Positions 46,361-59,251 of a stretch of DNA of 64,000 nucleotides are shown one piece after another. The stretch's first letter is position 1. Each line of letters opens with the position of its first letter. This DNA is from Paracentrotus lividus (taxonomy: Eukaryota; Echinodermata; Echinoidea; Camarodonta; Echinidae), in assembly GCA_940671915.1 (NCBI GenBank), contig CALNVZ010003426.1, positions 35,480,510 to 35,544,509 of the forward strand, in the 5' to 3' direction. Below the pieces are notes generated by a model. That model was not told where the DNA came from and ran no database searches. It saw only the letters and a list, made by a program, of their open reading frames with translations. The translations under genes and the position numbers were made by a program.

Positions 46361-49300
46361 TCAACAAACAGAAAAGCTAAATTGCTCTTTTATCCCGTTC
46401 CCTCCAGCTTGAACAAACTGTTCCATACTCACAGTATTGCCAGCAGTCACATCAGGTGTGGCACAGATGGGCATATAGTCGCCAGCCCCCTGAGGTTGCC
46501 CATACTGATCTAGGTGTCCAAGCGGAAGGACCATACAAGGGTTTCCTTGAGGATCAAGCTGGACAGGCCCAATGGGTATATAGGACTCACCATCGTAGTA
46601 GTAGGCGACTTCGTTGGGGTACCATCCAGGAGGGCAGGGTCCTGGAGGGGGCCACATGGCAGGCTGGTTGAAGGGGATTGGGTAGGGGTAGGTGAAGTCT
46701 CCATAGGCACCAGGATAGAAGCATCCAGGCTGGCTCATTATCATCTCATGACTGTAGACACCACAAAAAGATAATATAAAAAAAAGAGAAAAGATGAGTA
46801 GGGGGCCTAGCTACACTACAGAGATAGAAAAAGAGATAAATGGTCATACAACACACAAAGGACGGGAAAGAGAACTAGAGAGCAAGAAATATGTACAATT
46901 CAGATAGAGAAAACAAATAATTTAGCTACTTCTTAATACTTTTCATCAGAAGAGTGAAAAATATAGAATTCTAAGGAAGTTAAAGTAAATTTATAAATAG
47001 CTTGCTTGTAGGCCTACAATATAATCTAACTTTTTAAGTAGATGTAACTTGGTAACCACTTGATGCGAACCACGTAATATTACGTGCTTGGCGTTTGTAT
47101 ACTGTGCGCGGACCACTTAAATTTACGCTCACGTTATTGTCTGAGCTTTGTCTTTTTGAAGCGCCAGCGTCACGCTGGTCATACCCGTACTTTGCAATTA
47201 GCACCATGCAGCAGTCAAGTGGTTAAGTACTCACTTTAAAAGTTGCTCACAGAAATAGATGAATTCCATCCTCAACTCGTCATCTTTCAACAGCTCTGCA
47301 CCATACATTGCCAACAGCTCTCCAGGATCTGAGATTGAAGGTTCGAAGGCATCTCCAAGTAGTATCCTCAAGGCATCATTGATGTCTGTCATGTCCTGCA
47401 GGGTTTGTCCATTGGTTTCGCCAGAGACACTTTGATCACCACCTGCATCGCCCTTCTTCATGGAGTGAGAGCTGTCCAAAATGATTTTATTGACACTATC
47501 ATTCTGCTCTGCAGAAGATGTGGAAGTTCCTGTTCCATCCGCTCCAAGATATGTACCTCTCCCGTCAGGTTGGTTTGGGAAGTACTGTCCATTTATTGGT
47601 ATCGGGTATCCATAGGGGTCAAAAGTACCTGCTTGGAACCAAGGGGGAGGGATCATTGGGCCGTAGGGAGGGTGTACTGGAAAGCACCCACCTGCACTAT
47701 CAATCATGTAAAGACCATCAAAGTAGGGTTGAACAACTGGGTTAAATTGGGTGCTATAATTTGGAACCTTACCAGAACCATCATCACCCTCCTGTGTGGC
47801 CTTGTTTCCAGAAGGATCCTTCTCCAATTGACCAGTTCCTTGGGAATCCATCCCGCTGCTGCTAGAAGCTGCTCTAGCTCCTTCAATATCATCTGTACTT
47901 TTGAATGGCATTTCTTTGCTAGAAGACAACAAGTTAGTATAGTAACCTCCTGCAACATTAAACTCCTGGGGCTGACCCTGCAGCATTGCATTTGCCAGCA
48001 TAAACATTCCATCTCCCTGAGAATGCAAGCTCCCTGGTGCTGACACCATCCTGCTCCACTCCAAGTTGTTCATCTGCATGTTATAAGCATTATTTCTGTT
48101 GACAGACTTCACTTTTGGTTGCTTTTCAGTCTTCATCTTCCTGGGTCTTCCACGTTTCCTAGGTACCTGGCTTATGGAACTGTCAGCCATGGGCAAACTA
48201 CCATTAAAATTTCCTTGTGAATTTGGAGCTGCAAACATCTCATACATCTTCCTTGGTGTGATGGTTGGCGATAGATCAGTAGTGATTTGTGCATCTTGAG
48301 GACCGGTGAGTTTAAATGGTTGATACTGAAATGTAGCTTCTCTGTTCAAGCAATTCTTAACGTCTGTAGATTTTACAGGTTCTGTGTTTTTGAGGCCATC
48401 TGGTTCTCTACTCTGTTGTAGCACCCCATCAGAACTACCCACTTGTTTTTCATCAAACAAATTTTCTCGAGATCCTCCCTCTCCACATTTGTTCTCAAGC
48501 TTTGGTGGTTCAGTGGTTTTTGTAATATGCTGGTCTTTTGAAAGTTTGGTTGCTTCAACGCTATCACTTTCACTGAACTGCACACCATCAACATTTCCTT
48601 CTTTTCTTGGCTCTCGCAATTCCTTGCACCCTTCAGCTGACCTGGTCTCAACATTCATCGAATTAGTAGGTTCTGTGTTTTCTTGGCAATTTGGTTCACT
48701 ATGGTGGTGTTCTTTCTCTTGCTGAACTTGCTTAACACTAATAAACACATCCCCAGTTGATTCAGCACTCTTGTGGCCATTTAGATTTTTTTGGGGATCC
48801 TTATCATTTTTCTCTTCCTGATTCACTTCAACACTTTCTACTGGTATTGCACTGGAATCTGAAGATTTCATATCCTCTTCTTTACATCCTTCATCAGTCT
48901 TAGTCGATTTGATTGGTTCTTTTTTCTCTTGTTTACTTGCTTCTTCAGTGCCTTCTGCATGGCTATTTCCTTTCTTGCTTTGCAACCTGTCAATACCTTC
49001 TCCTTCAAGTTCTTTGCTCTCTCTTGATTCACAATCACCTCTCTCAGGTCTATCCTCAATTTTTGTTGATTTAGTAAGTTCCAGCTGTTTCTGGCAAATT
49101 GTAATTTCTTTATGATTTCCCTTATATGATTGTGTTTCTTGGATGCCTGCACTTAGCTTTGTGTCGATCTGAGAACATATGAGATCTTGCTCATCAGATT
49201 TGACCCAAGCTTCAGTTGATTCTGTGGGTTTTGGGGACTGGTTTTGGAAGTCAATTATATCGTTGCTGTTTTTATTTTCTTCCTTTGATAGTATTTTGCC

Positions 49301-52300
49301 TACTCTTTGCGATTTCAACTCTGGAACCAATACCTCTTCATCATTGCACTCTTTGACCTTGACGTACGCAGTGTTTTCTTTATTTGACCCAGATCCCTGT
49401 TGCTCCACATTATTTCTTGCGATGTCCTTATTGTTGTATTCGCTTACTCTTTGTGACTTCAACTCTGGAACCATCATCTCTTCATTGTTGCACTCTGTGT
49501 TCTTGACATTCTCATTGTTCTCTTTATTTGACATAGCAAAAATTTTCTCATCAATTTTTGCAAAATCTTTGTTCAAGTCTTTGTGGGACTCCTGAACTGT
49601 AGCACCCTTTTCATTACACTGTTTGTCCTTTGCATTCTCATTGTTCTCTTTATTTGACGCAGATCTAACTTTCTCACCATCAATTCTTGAAATGTCCTTG
49701 TTCACTTCTTTGTGTGACTCCAGAACTGTAGCACCTTGATCATTACACTGTTTCAACTTAACGCCCTCAATGTTCTCTTTATTTGACCCGGATCCCTGTT
49801 CCACATCAATTCTTGCAAAGTCCTTGTTCACATCTTTGTGTGACTCCAGAACTGTAGCACCTTGATCATTGCACTCTTTGATCTTATTGAACTCTTGCTT
49901 CCTCCTGCTAGAAGACCTACTCAGGGTTAAAGAGATGTTTGATGCATTCAGGTTGGATTCTCCAAGAGGAGTGTTCAAATCGTTCCTTTCAATCATAACA
50001 AAGTTTTTCTTGCTGCATGACTCTCCTTGCATGTCCTTCACTTTCAAAGATGCATGACCAACTTCCTTGCCTAAAGTAAACGCTTGTTGGCGCCTCTTCT
50101 CCTTTGATAAAGATAATAAAGGCAATGAATCATTCTGGATGGTGTCTTCGTCCGAGCACAGCAGTTTTAAGAGATGAAAGTCTTCTTTCCTGGCTTGAGC
50201 TCGATTAACAGGAGATTTGATTGGTACGTTCACATCTTCCTTAGATACTGAGAGCAGTCCAGGGCTTGTGTCCTTACGTACAGAGGGCAACCCCGGGACA
50301 GTGTCCATGCGATGGAGAACTGGAGGATCGGGCGTGGCTTCATTACATTCTTGAGTGATCTTCTTGGTCGATAGGTCATCTCCATTGCTGGATAACAGAT
50401 CAGGCATCAAGACTTCAAAGGACTCATTCAAATCATCTTCTCCCTTGGTGGTAGTCTTCGAATCAATACCATCGGTAGAGCAGTCGCGTCCCTCAGTCCC
50501 ACCAGTTTCATTATCTGTGACGTTATCTTTGATTAGCACTGCATCACAGGATTCAGTGTCATCCCTGCTAGCATCTGGGTGACTTGCATGAGGTATCTCC
50601 TCCTGGGCAATCTTGCGACAGCTTAGTGCAGGCTCGCTCTCATGTTTCGAAGGGAAGCGGAGTCTTTTCCGGGCACTTCTTCTGCATCGTGGTCGATGAT
50701 GGCGGAAATCCCCTCTTGCATTACTGGGGTTCTGTTCAGGAGCATTTTCTGTTTTAATACAGACAGGAAAGTGAAATGGAAAAATATGAATTTAAAGATT
50801 AAATAACTCAAAAACATGATAAAGCTTTTTAAGTATTTGATGCATACACACATACACACACAGCTCTAATCTATTTTCTTACTTTTACAATAAAATATTG
50901 TGCGCAGATCATTTTCTAATAATCATACAAAATCTGATTTTGTTGTCAAAATTTATGAGAAAATTCTTAACGTTAAGGTCAGGTCCTGTTTGAATTTAAA
51001 AATCACATTTTATGTTGTAAAACAGAAAATACTGTACCTCAACATTAAACTGGGGGGGGGGGGGGTAGAGACCTGTGGAAGGTCTGATGGGTGGTTTTAT
51101 GCAGTTTGAGGAGTAAGCTGAAGGGCAACGAAAGGTGCACTTCGTTTGAGGGCTTAAGAGCCAGTAGATCAATAGTGCCCTAATTGAAGCAAGAGACCTA
51201 TCATCAAATTTGAGTTTTTCTATTTTTAATCATGGGTAGCAAAATGTGACACAATCTCGGACCGTAGATGTCCGATTTCTCAGAATTTTAGAAACTGAAA
51301 CTCTTGAAAAGTGCCTTGGAATGATAGTACAAAAGTTTTCCTAACCATTAAAGCACAATTCCAGAACCAAGTAAACATGTGAGGAACATAACAGTATTGA
51401 CAGATTGTGTCACATATTGCCACTCATAGTTAAACCACAGATTTAAGCTTAGCTTTAACTTTAGGATACCTTTCTGAATACTGGCTAATGAGATTACATT
51501 GACTTCAATGTTAATGACAGACACGTTTTGATCTTTTACAAGATATGTAATTTTTGTTAATTGCTTTGTTCTGTCAAAGTCGGGCAGAATAGGCCAATAT
51601 GGAAAGGCGACATCGGTGATGGAGACAAATAGTGGCAATGGGAGAGCGATCCAAGTTTTGCACCTCAAATGAGAATACCTTTATACAGTCTGTGTCAAAT
51701 AAAATGGTACAGTTGGAAAACATTTTTTTAAAGTATGAAAATTAATCACATTCTAAAAGTCTTTGATATTTCCATAAAGTAGGAAAATCAGGCTTTCTTC
51801 TGCAATTTTTTTTTCATCCCATTTGGTGCTGTAGATCTTGAGATATGACCAGTTTTCTATAATCAAGAAAAAATGTAATTTGCGCATGCTTGTCTATGGG
51901 TTTCGCACATAATAGCCATGAATTCAGCGCGCCGAGACAATAGATGTGTGTAATTTCGATTAGCTCATTGCCGCACAAAATTTAGCATAACTTTTGTTTT
52001 ATAAAAGCAAATTACACAAAACAAAGTGCACCAGCCAGAATAATATTTTGGCTTTAAGTTGGTACCACATTCATACATCATTTGAGAAGATTTCATACCT
52101 AAATAATTTTTTCCCGACTGTACCATTTTTTTTTACACAGACTGTCGTGTCTACACCCTCCTGGCCCTCAGCAGATATTTAGGAAGCCTTAGATTTCACA
52201 ACTTAGCCCATGACGCGGAATCTTTTTTCTCTTATCCCAGCACTCTCCTCCTCATTCGCAGTAAGGCTTATTTTCCCAAATCAGAAGATTCCGTGCCATG

Positions 52301-52454
52301 GAAGAAAAATGTAATGCTCCCTATCATTAAATGATGGCCTACCTGTTGCACTAATTCCAGAATCATTTTGCAGATGTGCCTCTCCATCAGGATTCATCTC
52401 TTCTCTTTCTTCTCTTCTACCGATCAGACGCAGCCTCTTGAAAATGTTACTCAT
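46361..52454 (-). CDS. Large acidic, low-complexity protein with AT-hook and internal repeats, 1,338 aa
   Basis: Coding exons 52,454-52,343, 50,748-47,235 and 46,751-46,361. The donors (CAACAG|GTAGG, TTTAAA|GTGAG) and acceptors (AAAACAG, TCTACAG) are canonical and the phases (1, then 2) agree, giving 1,338 codons. I do not recognise the family. A basic segment lies near residues 50-70 (RCRRSARKRLRF). Then follows a long Glu/Lys/Ser/Asn-rich region with five imperfect repeats of about 38 residues at roughly 320-525, marked by KECNDQGATVLESHK and SNKENNEN. An AT-hook-like KRGRPRK sits near 900, suggesting a nuclear DNA-associated protein. Two Pro/Tyr/Gly-rich stretches follow, near 1,050-1,100 and in the last exon. 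A helical segment before the last intron (LRILLGDAF to FIYFCEQLL) is the most fold-like part. Start chosen: the first ATG in this frame in the exon (MSNIFKRLR). Confidence 0.82.
47052..47226. mobile_element. Short TIR element beside the exon 2 donor
   Basis: TAACCACTTGA at the left and TCAAGTGGTTA at the right are inverse. An inner palindrome CACGTAATATTACGTG lies at 47,081-47,096. The right end lies about 8 bp from the exon boundary at 47,235, immediately after the donor GTGAGTAC on the minus strand. Confidence 0.65.
49290..49900 (-). repeat. Five in-frame coding repeats of about 114 bp
   Basis: In the large exon, units carrying the inverse of AACTGTAGCACCTTGATCAT recur near 49,590, 49,725 and 49,850, with two diverged units (AACTCTGGAACC type) near 49,320 and 49,460. 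They encode the ECN..ATV(L/Q)ESHK and SNKEN blocks. Units 1 and 2 are nearly identical, so the array may vary in copy number. Confidence 0.8.
50749..52342. other. Intron 1 of the 1,338-residue gene, with family A MITE
   Basis: Besides the MITE at 51,686-52,144 it has a G-run near 51,051-51,064 and no coding signal. Confidence 0.6.
51686..52144 (-). mobile_element. TA-flanked MITE, family A copy 3 (inverted)
   Basis: CAGTCTGTGTCAAATAAAAT, then GGTAC, at the left and GTACC..ACACAGACTG at the right. The inside matches copies 1 and 2 in reverse orientation (for instance GTACCACATTCATACATCAT). It is somewhat more diverged than copy 2. Confidence 0.85.
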
Positions 52455-52521
52455 CTTGATGGCTTGCAAGCAAACAAAGACTGCTACATATTCATGTCTC
52501 TTTGATCATTCCTCTAAAGAT
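52455..52521 (-). promoter_or_regulatory. 5' leader with overlapping minimal uORFs
   Basis: A T-run followed by ACAG (acceptor at 52,522-52,523) defines the exon start at 52,521. The 67-bp leader before the ATG at 52,454 holds a 5-codon uORF (52,509-52,492) whose stop overlaps the start of a second uORF of 3 codons (52,495-52,484). The second contains an ATG immediately followed by TAG. Such elements usually lower translation of the main frame. The effect here is untested. Confidence 0.55.
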
Positions 52522-52523
52522 CT

Positions 52524-53014
52524 GTAAAAAAAAAAAAAATGTAATCAAGTTTGATAATGATGATTCAGTTGTTGCAACCATACAGGTTGGATTTGAGACA
52601 CAATTTTCAAGCAAATTTCATCCTGGAAAGAGAAAATTCTTAGCAATCTTCTTTTACAATAAAGCAAATTTTATACACTGCATAAAAAAAAAGTAAGAGA
52701 TGAACGGTAAACCCTTGGTGTGTATTCAGATTGCCATTTTCCCCAAGCATTTCCTGTGGGGAACTGCAATTTCTGTTTCCCCCATTTTTCCCACTTTGTT
52801 GCAATTTTCAGTGTTATTCGATACTCCAACCTATATATACTATCAGAAATAGTGTCAAATTTCCTACCTGGCCATTTGAAGGAAAAGTTTGTGAAACAAA
52901 GTATAAAGTCATGAGAGCTCTTGGAACTTAAACTCAAAATTAGGATTTTGTAAATAGTTTCAAGGTGAGATTAGAAAAGAACCTCAATCTAATGCATGAG
53001 TCTGTTTAGGTCAT
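52524..53014. other. Upstream intron, no feature seen
   Basis: AT-rich; probably the first intron of the 1,338-residue gene. Confidence 0.4.
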
Positions 53015-53659
53015 GTATGATGGGGAGACCATAGTTCGCGCAAATTTCAAAAATTATACAAAATGTGACATTCAATCAACAATATTTCAGGTTTTACACA
53101 AAATCAACGAAAACTATAAATACCAAATAAACGGCAAAATTCTAAACTCCGAATCGCCGACCGAAGAAGTGAACTAGGTCAAAGGGTTTCGACGATATCG
53201 CGATTTCAAAATTCTATGTCGATCGAACGATCGCGCATTCTGCTGAAAAAGTCAACAAAACAGTGTTACCTTAATTCCCGCACGGGCGTTTGACAAAGAT
53301 TTATCAAGAAATTCCATCAGTCTAAGGAAAGGGAATAACAGTAAATGTAAGTCAAAATTTCATAGAATAAGATGATATTAATATCATCTCACAATTTTAT
53401 GACATTAACTCGGAAAATGATGATTTCCAGACCCTTGTAAAAAATCTCGAAATTTTCGCAACGGACACGCAATTTTCCGATGTTTGGTCAATAATTTCAC
53501 AATTCGATACACCATACCGTGACGAAAGTTTGGATCTTAAGCAATTTTTGGTCCCTCTCTCTGATGGTGCTATCAGATTTTCACGATATTTATTACTTTT
53601 TGAGATATCCGTCGTGCGCGAACTAAGGTTCTGCGCGAATTATGGTGACACCACCATAC
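53015..53659. mobile_element. TIR element (GTATGATGGGGAGACCATAG)
   Basis: GTATGATGGGGAGACCATAG, then TTCGCGC, at the left is matched by the inverse at the right (GCGCGAATTATGG..CACCACCATAC). About 645 bp, with no protein-coding capacity. TCGACGATATCGCGA and CGATCGAACGATCG lie inside. Confidence 0.65.
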
Positions 53660-54780
53660 ATCTTTGTTCACACAACCTTGTCTTTTCCCACTCTTTCAAC
53701 ATGAGACACAAAAATTCAATGAATGCCAGGAACCTATGATCTATGAACAGGCAACATCCTAATTCCTATATACCATCGATGGATTAAAGTAAAATAAAGT
53801 GTGTATCCCATTTCAGAAAATGCTGAAAAATGGTCAAATTTCATTAATTAACTAAGACTCAAGAGTGCCTAAGTGTGGGCAGTGCCCACACAAATGTGCA
53901 GCTTTGAAACACCCAATTAGCAACAATTTTTTAATCTTAACCTCAACAATCTATTTTGATACAAAAAATTGTAAAAAAAAATCAATCAACAAGGATTTTC
54001 AGCAAGTTTTATTTGCTAGGCCTACCCTAAAAATTTTAACCATTGACAAAAAATGAAAGGTCCAAAACTTATCTGCACATGAAACTGCATGCAAAATGAT
54101 GAGCCCATCTTTAGATCTAATTTCTTTTTTTTTAAATTGTTCTTGAATTTTAAAAATTATTTGTTGAGTTTTTTAATTTTTTTTAATTTGAAATTGATTT
54201 GTAGATCTAACGTTAGATCTATCTAACATTACTTAAACAAGACTAAAGTAGACTATAAAGACATTGAGGAATCTTAAAATAATATTTTATTTTGGATTGA
54301 AATTGAGGTAAAATTTTAGGTGCCTTATAACGTTCAGCCTATTCCCTAAATCTTCTTATATTTTGTCATTTCATTCAGTCTTACAAAAAATAACTGTTAG
54401 AAAAATACTGTTAGGGATTTAACATTAGTAACAATTTCACCCACACCCCAGTGGCAGTGCCTCATTCTCACATCAATTTCATCCATTCTTGAAAAGAATC
54501 AAATTATGCATTATCACGATCGTTTAACAGATATATAACAGTTAAACTGAGATTCTAAAATCCACCAAGACCAAGTCCCAAAGTAATTAGACAGGAACTG
54601 GTCGGTCGAAACACTGAAAAGAATTTTAGCTAGCTGCTCACACTGCTACTGTAGCTAAATTCGAGTGCTCGGAAGCCTAAGCTCAGGCGGGGTAATCTGA
54701 GGAAGATGTGGACTCCTCCTGCAGCTGTGGCCGTGCTGCGATTTCAATGAAAATACAGCCTATTATTTATGAAAAATAAT
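53660..54780. other. No gene seen
   Basis: AT-rich sequence with T- and A-rich runs. If the proposed promoter at 54.8-55.0 kb is right, this is intron. Confidence 0.4.
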
Positions 54781-54803
54781 TAAAACGTCATTTGCGGTCT
54801 TAC

Positions 54804-55015
54804 CAAATGATTTGTGACGTTATCAGTTTCTGAAGAATGGTCAAGAACAGTTTTTTAGTTGAGATTCTAGTCACCAATATCTTGTTGAACAGACTTTTGA
54901 TGAACCTTGAAGTTTGGAACAACGAACGAATTCGAACTCCAATTGTTTATATTTTCGATGACGTGTTATGACGTCGCAGCTGATCCGCGCAAATTGACGG
55001 CGATCGTCCAATTAA
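54804..55015 (-). promoter_or_regulatory. Possible promoter and first exon of the 1,338-residue gene
   Basis: On the minus strand there is an inverted CCAAT box (AATTGGAC, near 55,010), an E-box CAGCTG and two CRE-like sites (GACGTCAT and CACGTCAT, about 54,959-54,975). A further TAACGTCAC precedes a strong donor, CATTTG|GTAAGA, whose last exon base is 54,804. It lies on the right strand upstream of an exon that starts with a good acceptor at 52,521. Inference only. Confidence 0.35.
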
Positions 55016-58000
55016 AACATGGACTTGGCCGACTATTTGCATAAAACCAAATGCGCACAGCTTGCACATAATGCAATGAAGATCACATTCAAGAGCTAGA
55101 GAATCGAAATTACTTATTAATATTAACGTAATACTAATAGGGTCTATAAAATATTTATAGAGCCTCAATCTAAAATATTATACTGTAGGGTCTTCTTATT
55201 TCCAGCATTTTTTGTTTTTTTTGTTTTGTTTTGTTAGATAAACACTTTTTCTTCAATCTGTGATAATACCATGTTACCATGCGCAGCTCCAGTGGCGGAG
55301 GGGAGGGGGGGGGGCGCCTCAGTAAAAAAACAAAAAACGGCAACAACAAAATTTAGAAAAGGAAAATGTGTGATGTTTGACTGACCTGAGATGTTTGACC
55401 GACCGACTGAAACCTACCCCTATGGTATTATGATGACCTTATTTATGGCCGAAATTGTTTTCATGAAAACTAGGACACTTGCTTGCTTTTTATAAACTTG
55501 TTTGTTAATCTTTATTTTTTTTTCTTTCTGGGCCAAACTTTTTCCCTCTACCTGTCTCCATTTCACTTGTTTGTCCTCCGCTGTTTCTGATTTCTCATCC
55601 CTCCACTCTCCCTTTCAATGCCCCATCTTGCCTCATTTTATCCCCATCTCTCTCTCCCAGGCTCTTTATCTCAACTCCCTCTGATATCTGCTCTCTATCC
55701 CATCTTTCTAATCCCTCTTAGAAACAAAAACAAAAACACAACATCAACATTAAATTATTTCATTTTCTATATCATAGTTTGCTCTACAGCAAAAGACTTG
55801 TATTTATTGCAAGATTTTCTTCTCTTCTTTTCATAGAAATGATTACAACAGAGGACTAAACGTGTAATAAACAATACAATGCAGTACTTGAAACAAACCA
55901 ACAAGAAAGAAAGAAAAGAAAGCAAAAACTGAATATGACAACATATTTCAAGCTCCGTCTTACAGTCTTGATTTGAGGCACACAAGGTAGAAAGACTTGA
56001 AAGGATTTGGTCTTCAATGCTTAGAAACGCAAATTGCTTATAATCTCTGTGTAAAATATATATTTTATACAAAATGAATGTAAAGCACATTGGAGTGAAA
56101 TAGTTCAATTCGATAAATAAACATGATGAAACATGTAAAACTTATTTCACTATGAGTGATACTTTGATTAAAAACAAACCCATAACAGAATCAGAACTAG
56201 GTTACTGAGATGGGGAGGGGGAGGGTTAAAGGGGAAGTGGCATCACTGCTTAGGCTTAATGAACATTTGTAATAATACAGCTTTACTCATTATATATTAA
56301 GGTCATTCTATGAAGTATTCTATGAATTAAAACATTTAAAAATTGTGTGAAAAGTTTGAGGTCCTGGCAAACACAGTCTATTCAAATTAAAATTTAACAT
56401 TATTATTTGTTTTGATTTATAAATAACAAATCAGTTCACACGATATAGATAATGCCCCTTGTAAATCTTTTATAGTGATCCAAAAAGCCATGAACTGTGA
56501 GGGAAAAAAAAAAGAGTACTTATGATATGGTGATCACAACACATCATAAGTGCAATGACCATAACATTAAACTTTCTGGCTCTCAGCAGACTAGTTAACT
56601 AATAAAATATTCATACATTTCCCTTTGTTTTTTACCCTTTGAATTGCCTCTCACATGGTGTCTGAAGTTAACAAATGAAATATCAATACACTAATATATC
56701 CTTAGTTTTAAACGTTTTAAAATGCCTCTTACATGGTTTCTGGAGTTAAGAATACCCTGGAGTTACAACATTATCATCAGTGCAAAAAGGGCAGAATATG
56801 GTCACATTGTGCTATTATGTTTTAACAAAGGATGTTAAAAATAATGATATACATGTACATGTGAAGAGTGAAATAATAAAACCCAATAAAACCAGATAAA
56901 CAAAAACACATATTTGAGTCAATTGCAGTACGGAATGCAGATAAAACAAAGTTTTGGTATAGAACAAACAAAAAAAAACTCAATTCTTCACATTTCATTG
57001 TTAACATTATCATCAGAAACTTCTCAATTTGATCAACAAATACTATTTTTTCAGCAATAATGCATCAGTGATGCATTATTGCTGGTGTTTTATGTCAGAT
57101 GAAATGAAATATGAATATTGCGAATGAGTATAAACAAAATAAAAAGTCACACCTTTCACATGTTATTTTCAGGGAAAAACATAATGATAAAGTTCATATC
57201 AATATCTTGTTTATAATACAAGAGATACAAAGTAAAAAGACTGCATACAAAGCTGAATGACAAAGTCAAATTCAAAGTAAAAATATACTTTTCAATAAAA
57301 ATAAATAGCAATATAGATCTCATTTGAGGACTCTGATGAAAAGAGATAAATTCAAAATTCAAAAATGATAAAATTAGGAAAAAAAAAATGTAAAAGTGAA
57401 TGATGCATAACAATTCATATAAAACTGACAAAAAATGCAGGTAGGGCATCTATGTATATTTTCCAATGCCATATAATAAATTTAGGAAAATTATAGTTGC
57501 ATGCGAAGAACAATGCAATATATACAGCACGAATATGTATATTTGGATAAGGAAATAAAGATACTCATCATATATTACACTTGCATATAATTTTTATATC
57601 AATTACTTGGAAAGGTGTATGTTACATAGAACTATTTACAAACGTTGTCCAAATGTTTTCTCATCACGTACACATCTCAATTATCATATACGATCAGTGG
57701 TTGATTTCAATTCAATGATCATAAGTATTTACATATTTCTTTTTGAACTCCACTGGAATACAAGTATAAGAACCACTTACATAAAACACTCTGTACAATA
57801 ATGTTAACATAGCTTGTTTAGTAAAATAGCTACTTATTAACCAGCAAACACACAGTGGATGTAGTACTATTTTGATCTCAATTTTTCTGCCGAATCATCT
57901 GCTTTACGAAGACAACCTACAATAGATATTTCTAAAAAGTTTTCAATTTCAAGATGCAGCCATATCTTTCAAATACTTTCTGTTTCTGTATCAAAAGCAC

Positions 58001-58382
58001 AAAAATCATCAGCATACTTTAATGTCAAATGTTGCCCCCAAAGCAACTTTGAACGGAAGATAAAATGCTAAGCATAATAAAAAACATCGTTAATTCACTC
58101 AACTCAGGCACAATAGGCAAATAGAAAGCCATACTTTGTCGGTCTGTTCTGGTTTTATGATAATAACGTTATAATTGTTACAAAATACTAAGCTTGTGAT
58201 CGAAATGCAAGGCAAATCAGGAAAAAAAATGTTTACCCCTAAATTTTTGGCTGTATATTTCAGCCTTCTTCAGGGATGTGACTATTCTGACCTATGCCAT
58301 AAGTGCACAGGATCAGGTCATTAAATCTTTAAAGTCTGTATTGGTCCCTGTATACAGGTGAACATTTAGATATAAATAGTTT
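55016..58382. other. Intergenic, no gene seen
   Basis: AT-rich, with a G-run at 55,303-55,313. A perfect 15-bp-arm palindrome (AGCAATAATGCATCA and its inverse around one G) lies at 57,054-57,084. The ending CTCCAGTGGCGGAGGGG at 55,287 may be a transposon end. No exon signals. Confidence 0.5.
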
Positions 58383-59251
58383 AGGGGAGACTGGGGTAAT
58401 TATGGCCCCCTTTTTCACATTTCCTATTACTACCATTAAATGAAAAGTCCAATGATATTCTAATTATGTAAAAATACAGTCAATCTATATACCTATAAAT
58501 TTACAAGAAAGTATAAACCTGCTACTTCTCATTTGCATATGAATTACCATTATGTTTAAAAACCTTTGGGGGGCCATAATTACCCACGGTTGGGGTATTT
58601 ATTGGGCCCCTATTGTAATGAATGTAAATGAATTCAAAATATTTATGCTAATTAAATGATGGTAATGTATAATATGTGTTGGGTTTTCCTAATACGCTTA
58701 TCACCGCCAACAATGATTTAGTCAATAATTGGTTCACCAAAATGTTGAAATTTTGCAATCAAAACAATACATATATTTATGTACAAATCGTAACAAGTTA
58801 ATGTCCATCTACGCTATCTGCGCTTATACACTGTTTATGCATTGGGGGCCATAATTACCCCAAATGACATTTTCAATTTCATCCCCCTTTACAGCTCTAT
58901 TATTTAAGATATTCAGGTGGAAGTTTTTCTGTTGTGTTTTTTACTTCCTATTGTTTCAGTTTCAATCAAATTTCATCTTAAATGATTTTAATTAATGATA
59001 TCACACCCCACATAAAAAAGCAGACTTGCCACTTTCCAACGAACAGAATTGTAATTGCCGTACATTTTAGGCTCCCCTAAGCACAAAATTTCATGTAAAT
59101 GGCTTATTTTTCTCATATGACAGTAGGAAGAGTTTAGCTAGGCATGTGTATAAATTAAATTATCATTGTGTAATGCAGCAAAGAATTATAAGCTCTCAAA
59201 GACAAGGGGGCCATAATTACCCCAGGGCCATAATTACCCCAGTCTCCCCTA
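58383..59251. mobile_element. GGGGTAATTATGGCC TIR element, copy 2
   Basis: Near-complete match to 18,573-19,437 in the same orientation, with small indels throughout. It begins AGGGGAGACTGGGGTAATTA and ends CCCCAGTCTCCCCTA. Here it is not nested. Confidence 0.85.

Noticed and set aside
47405-48043. 212-codon + strand frame inside the 1,338-residue gene
   Set aside because: Antisense shadow of the large coding exon.
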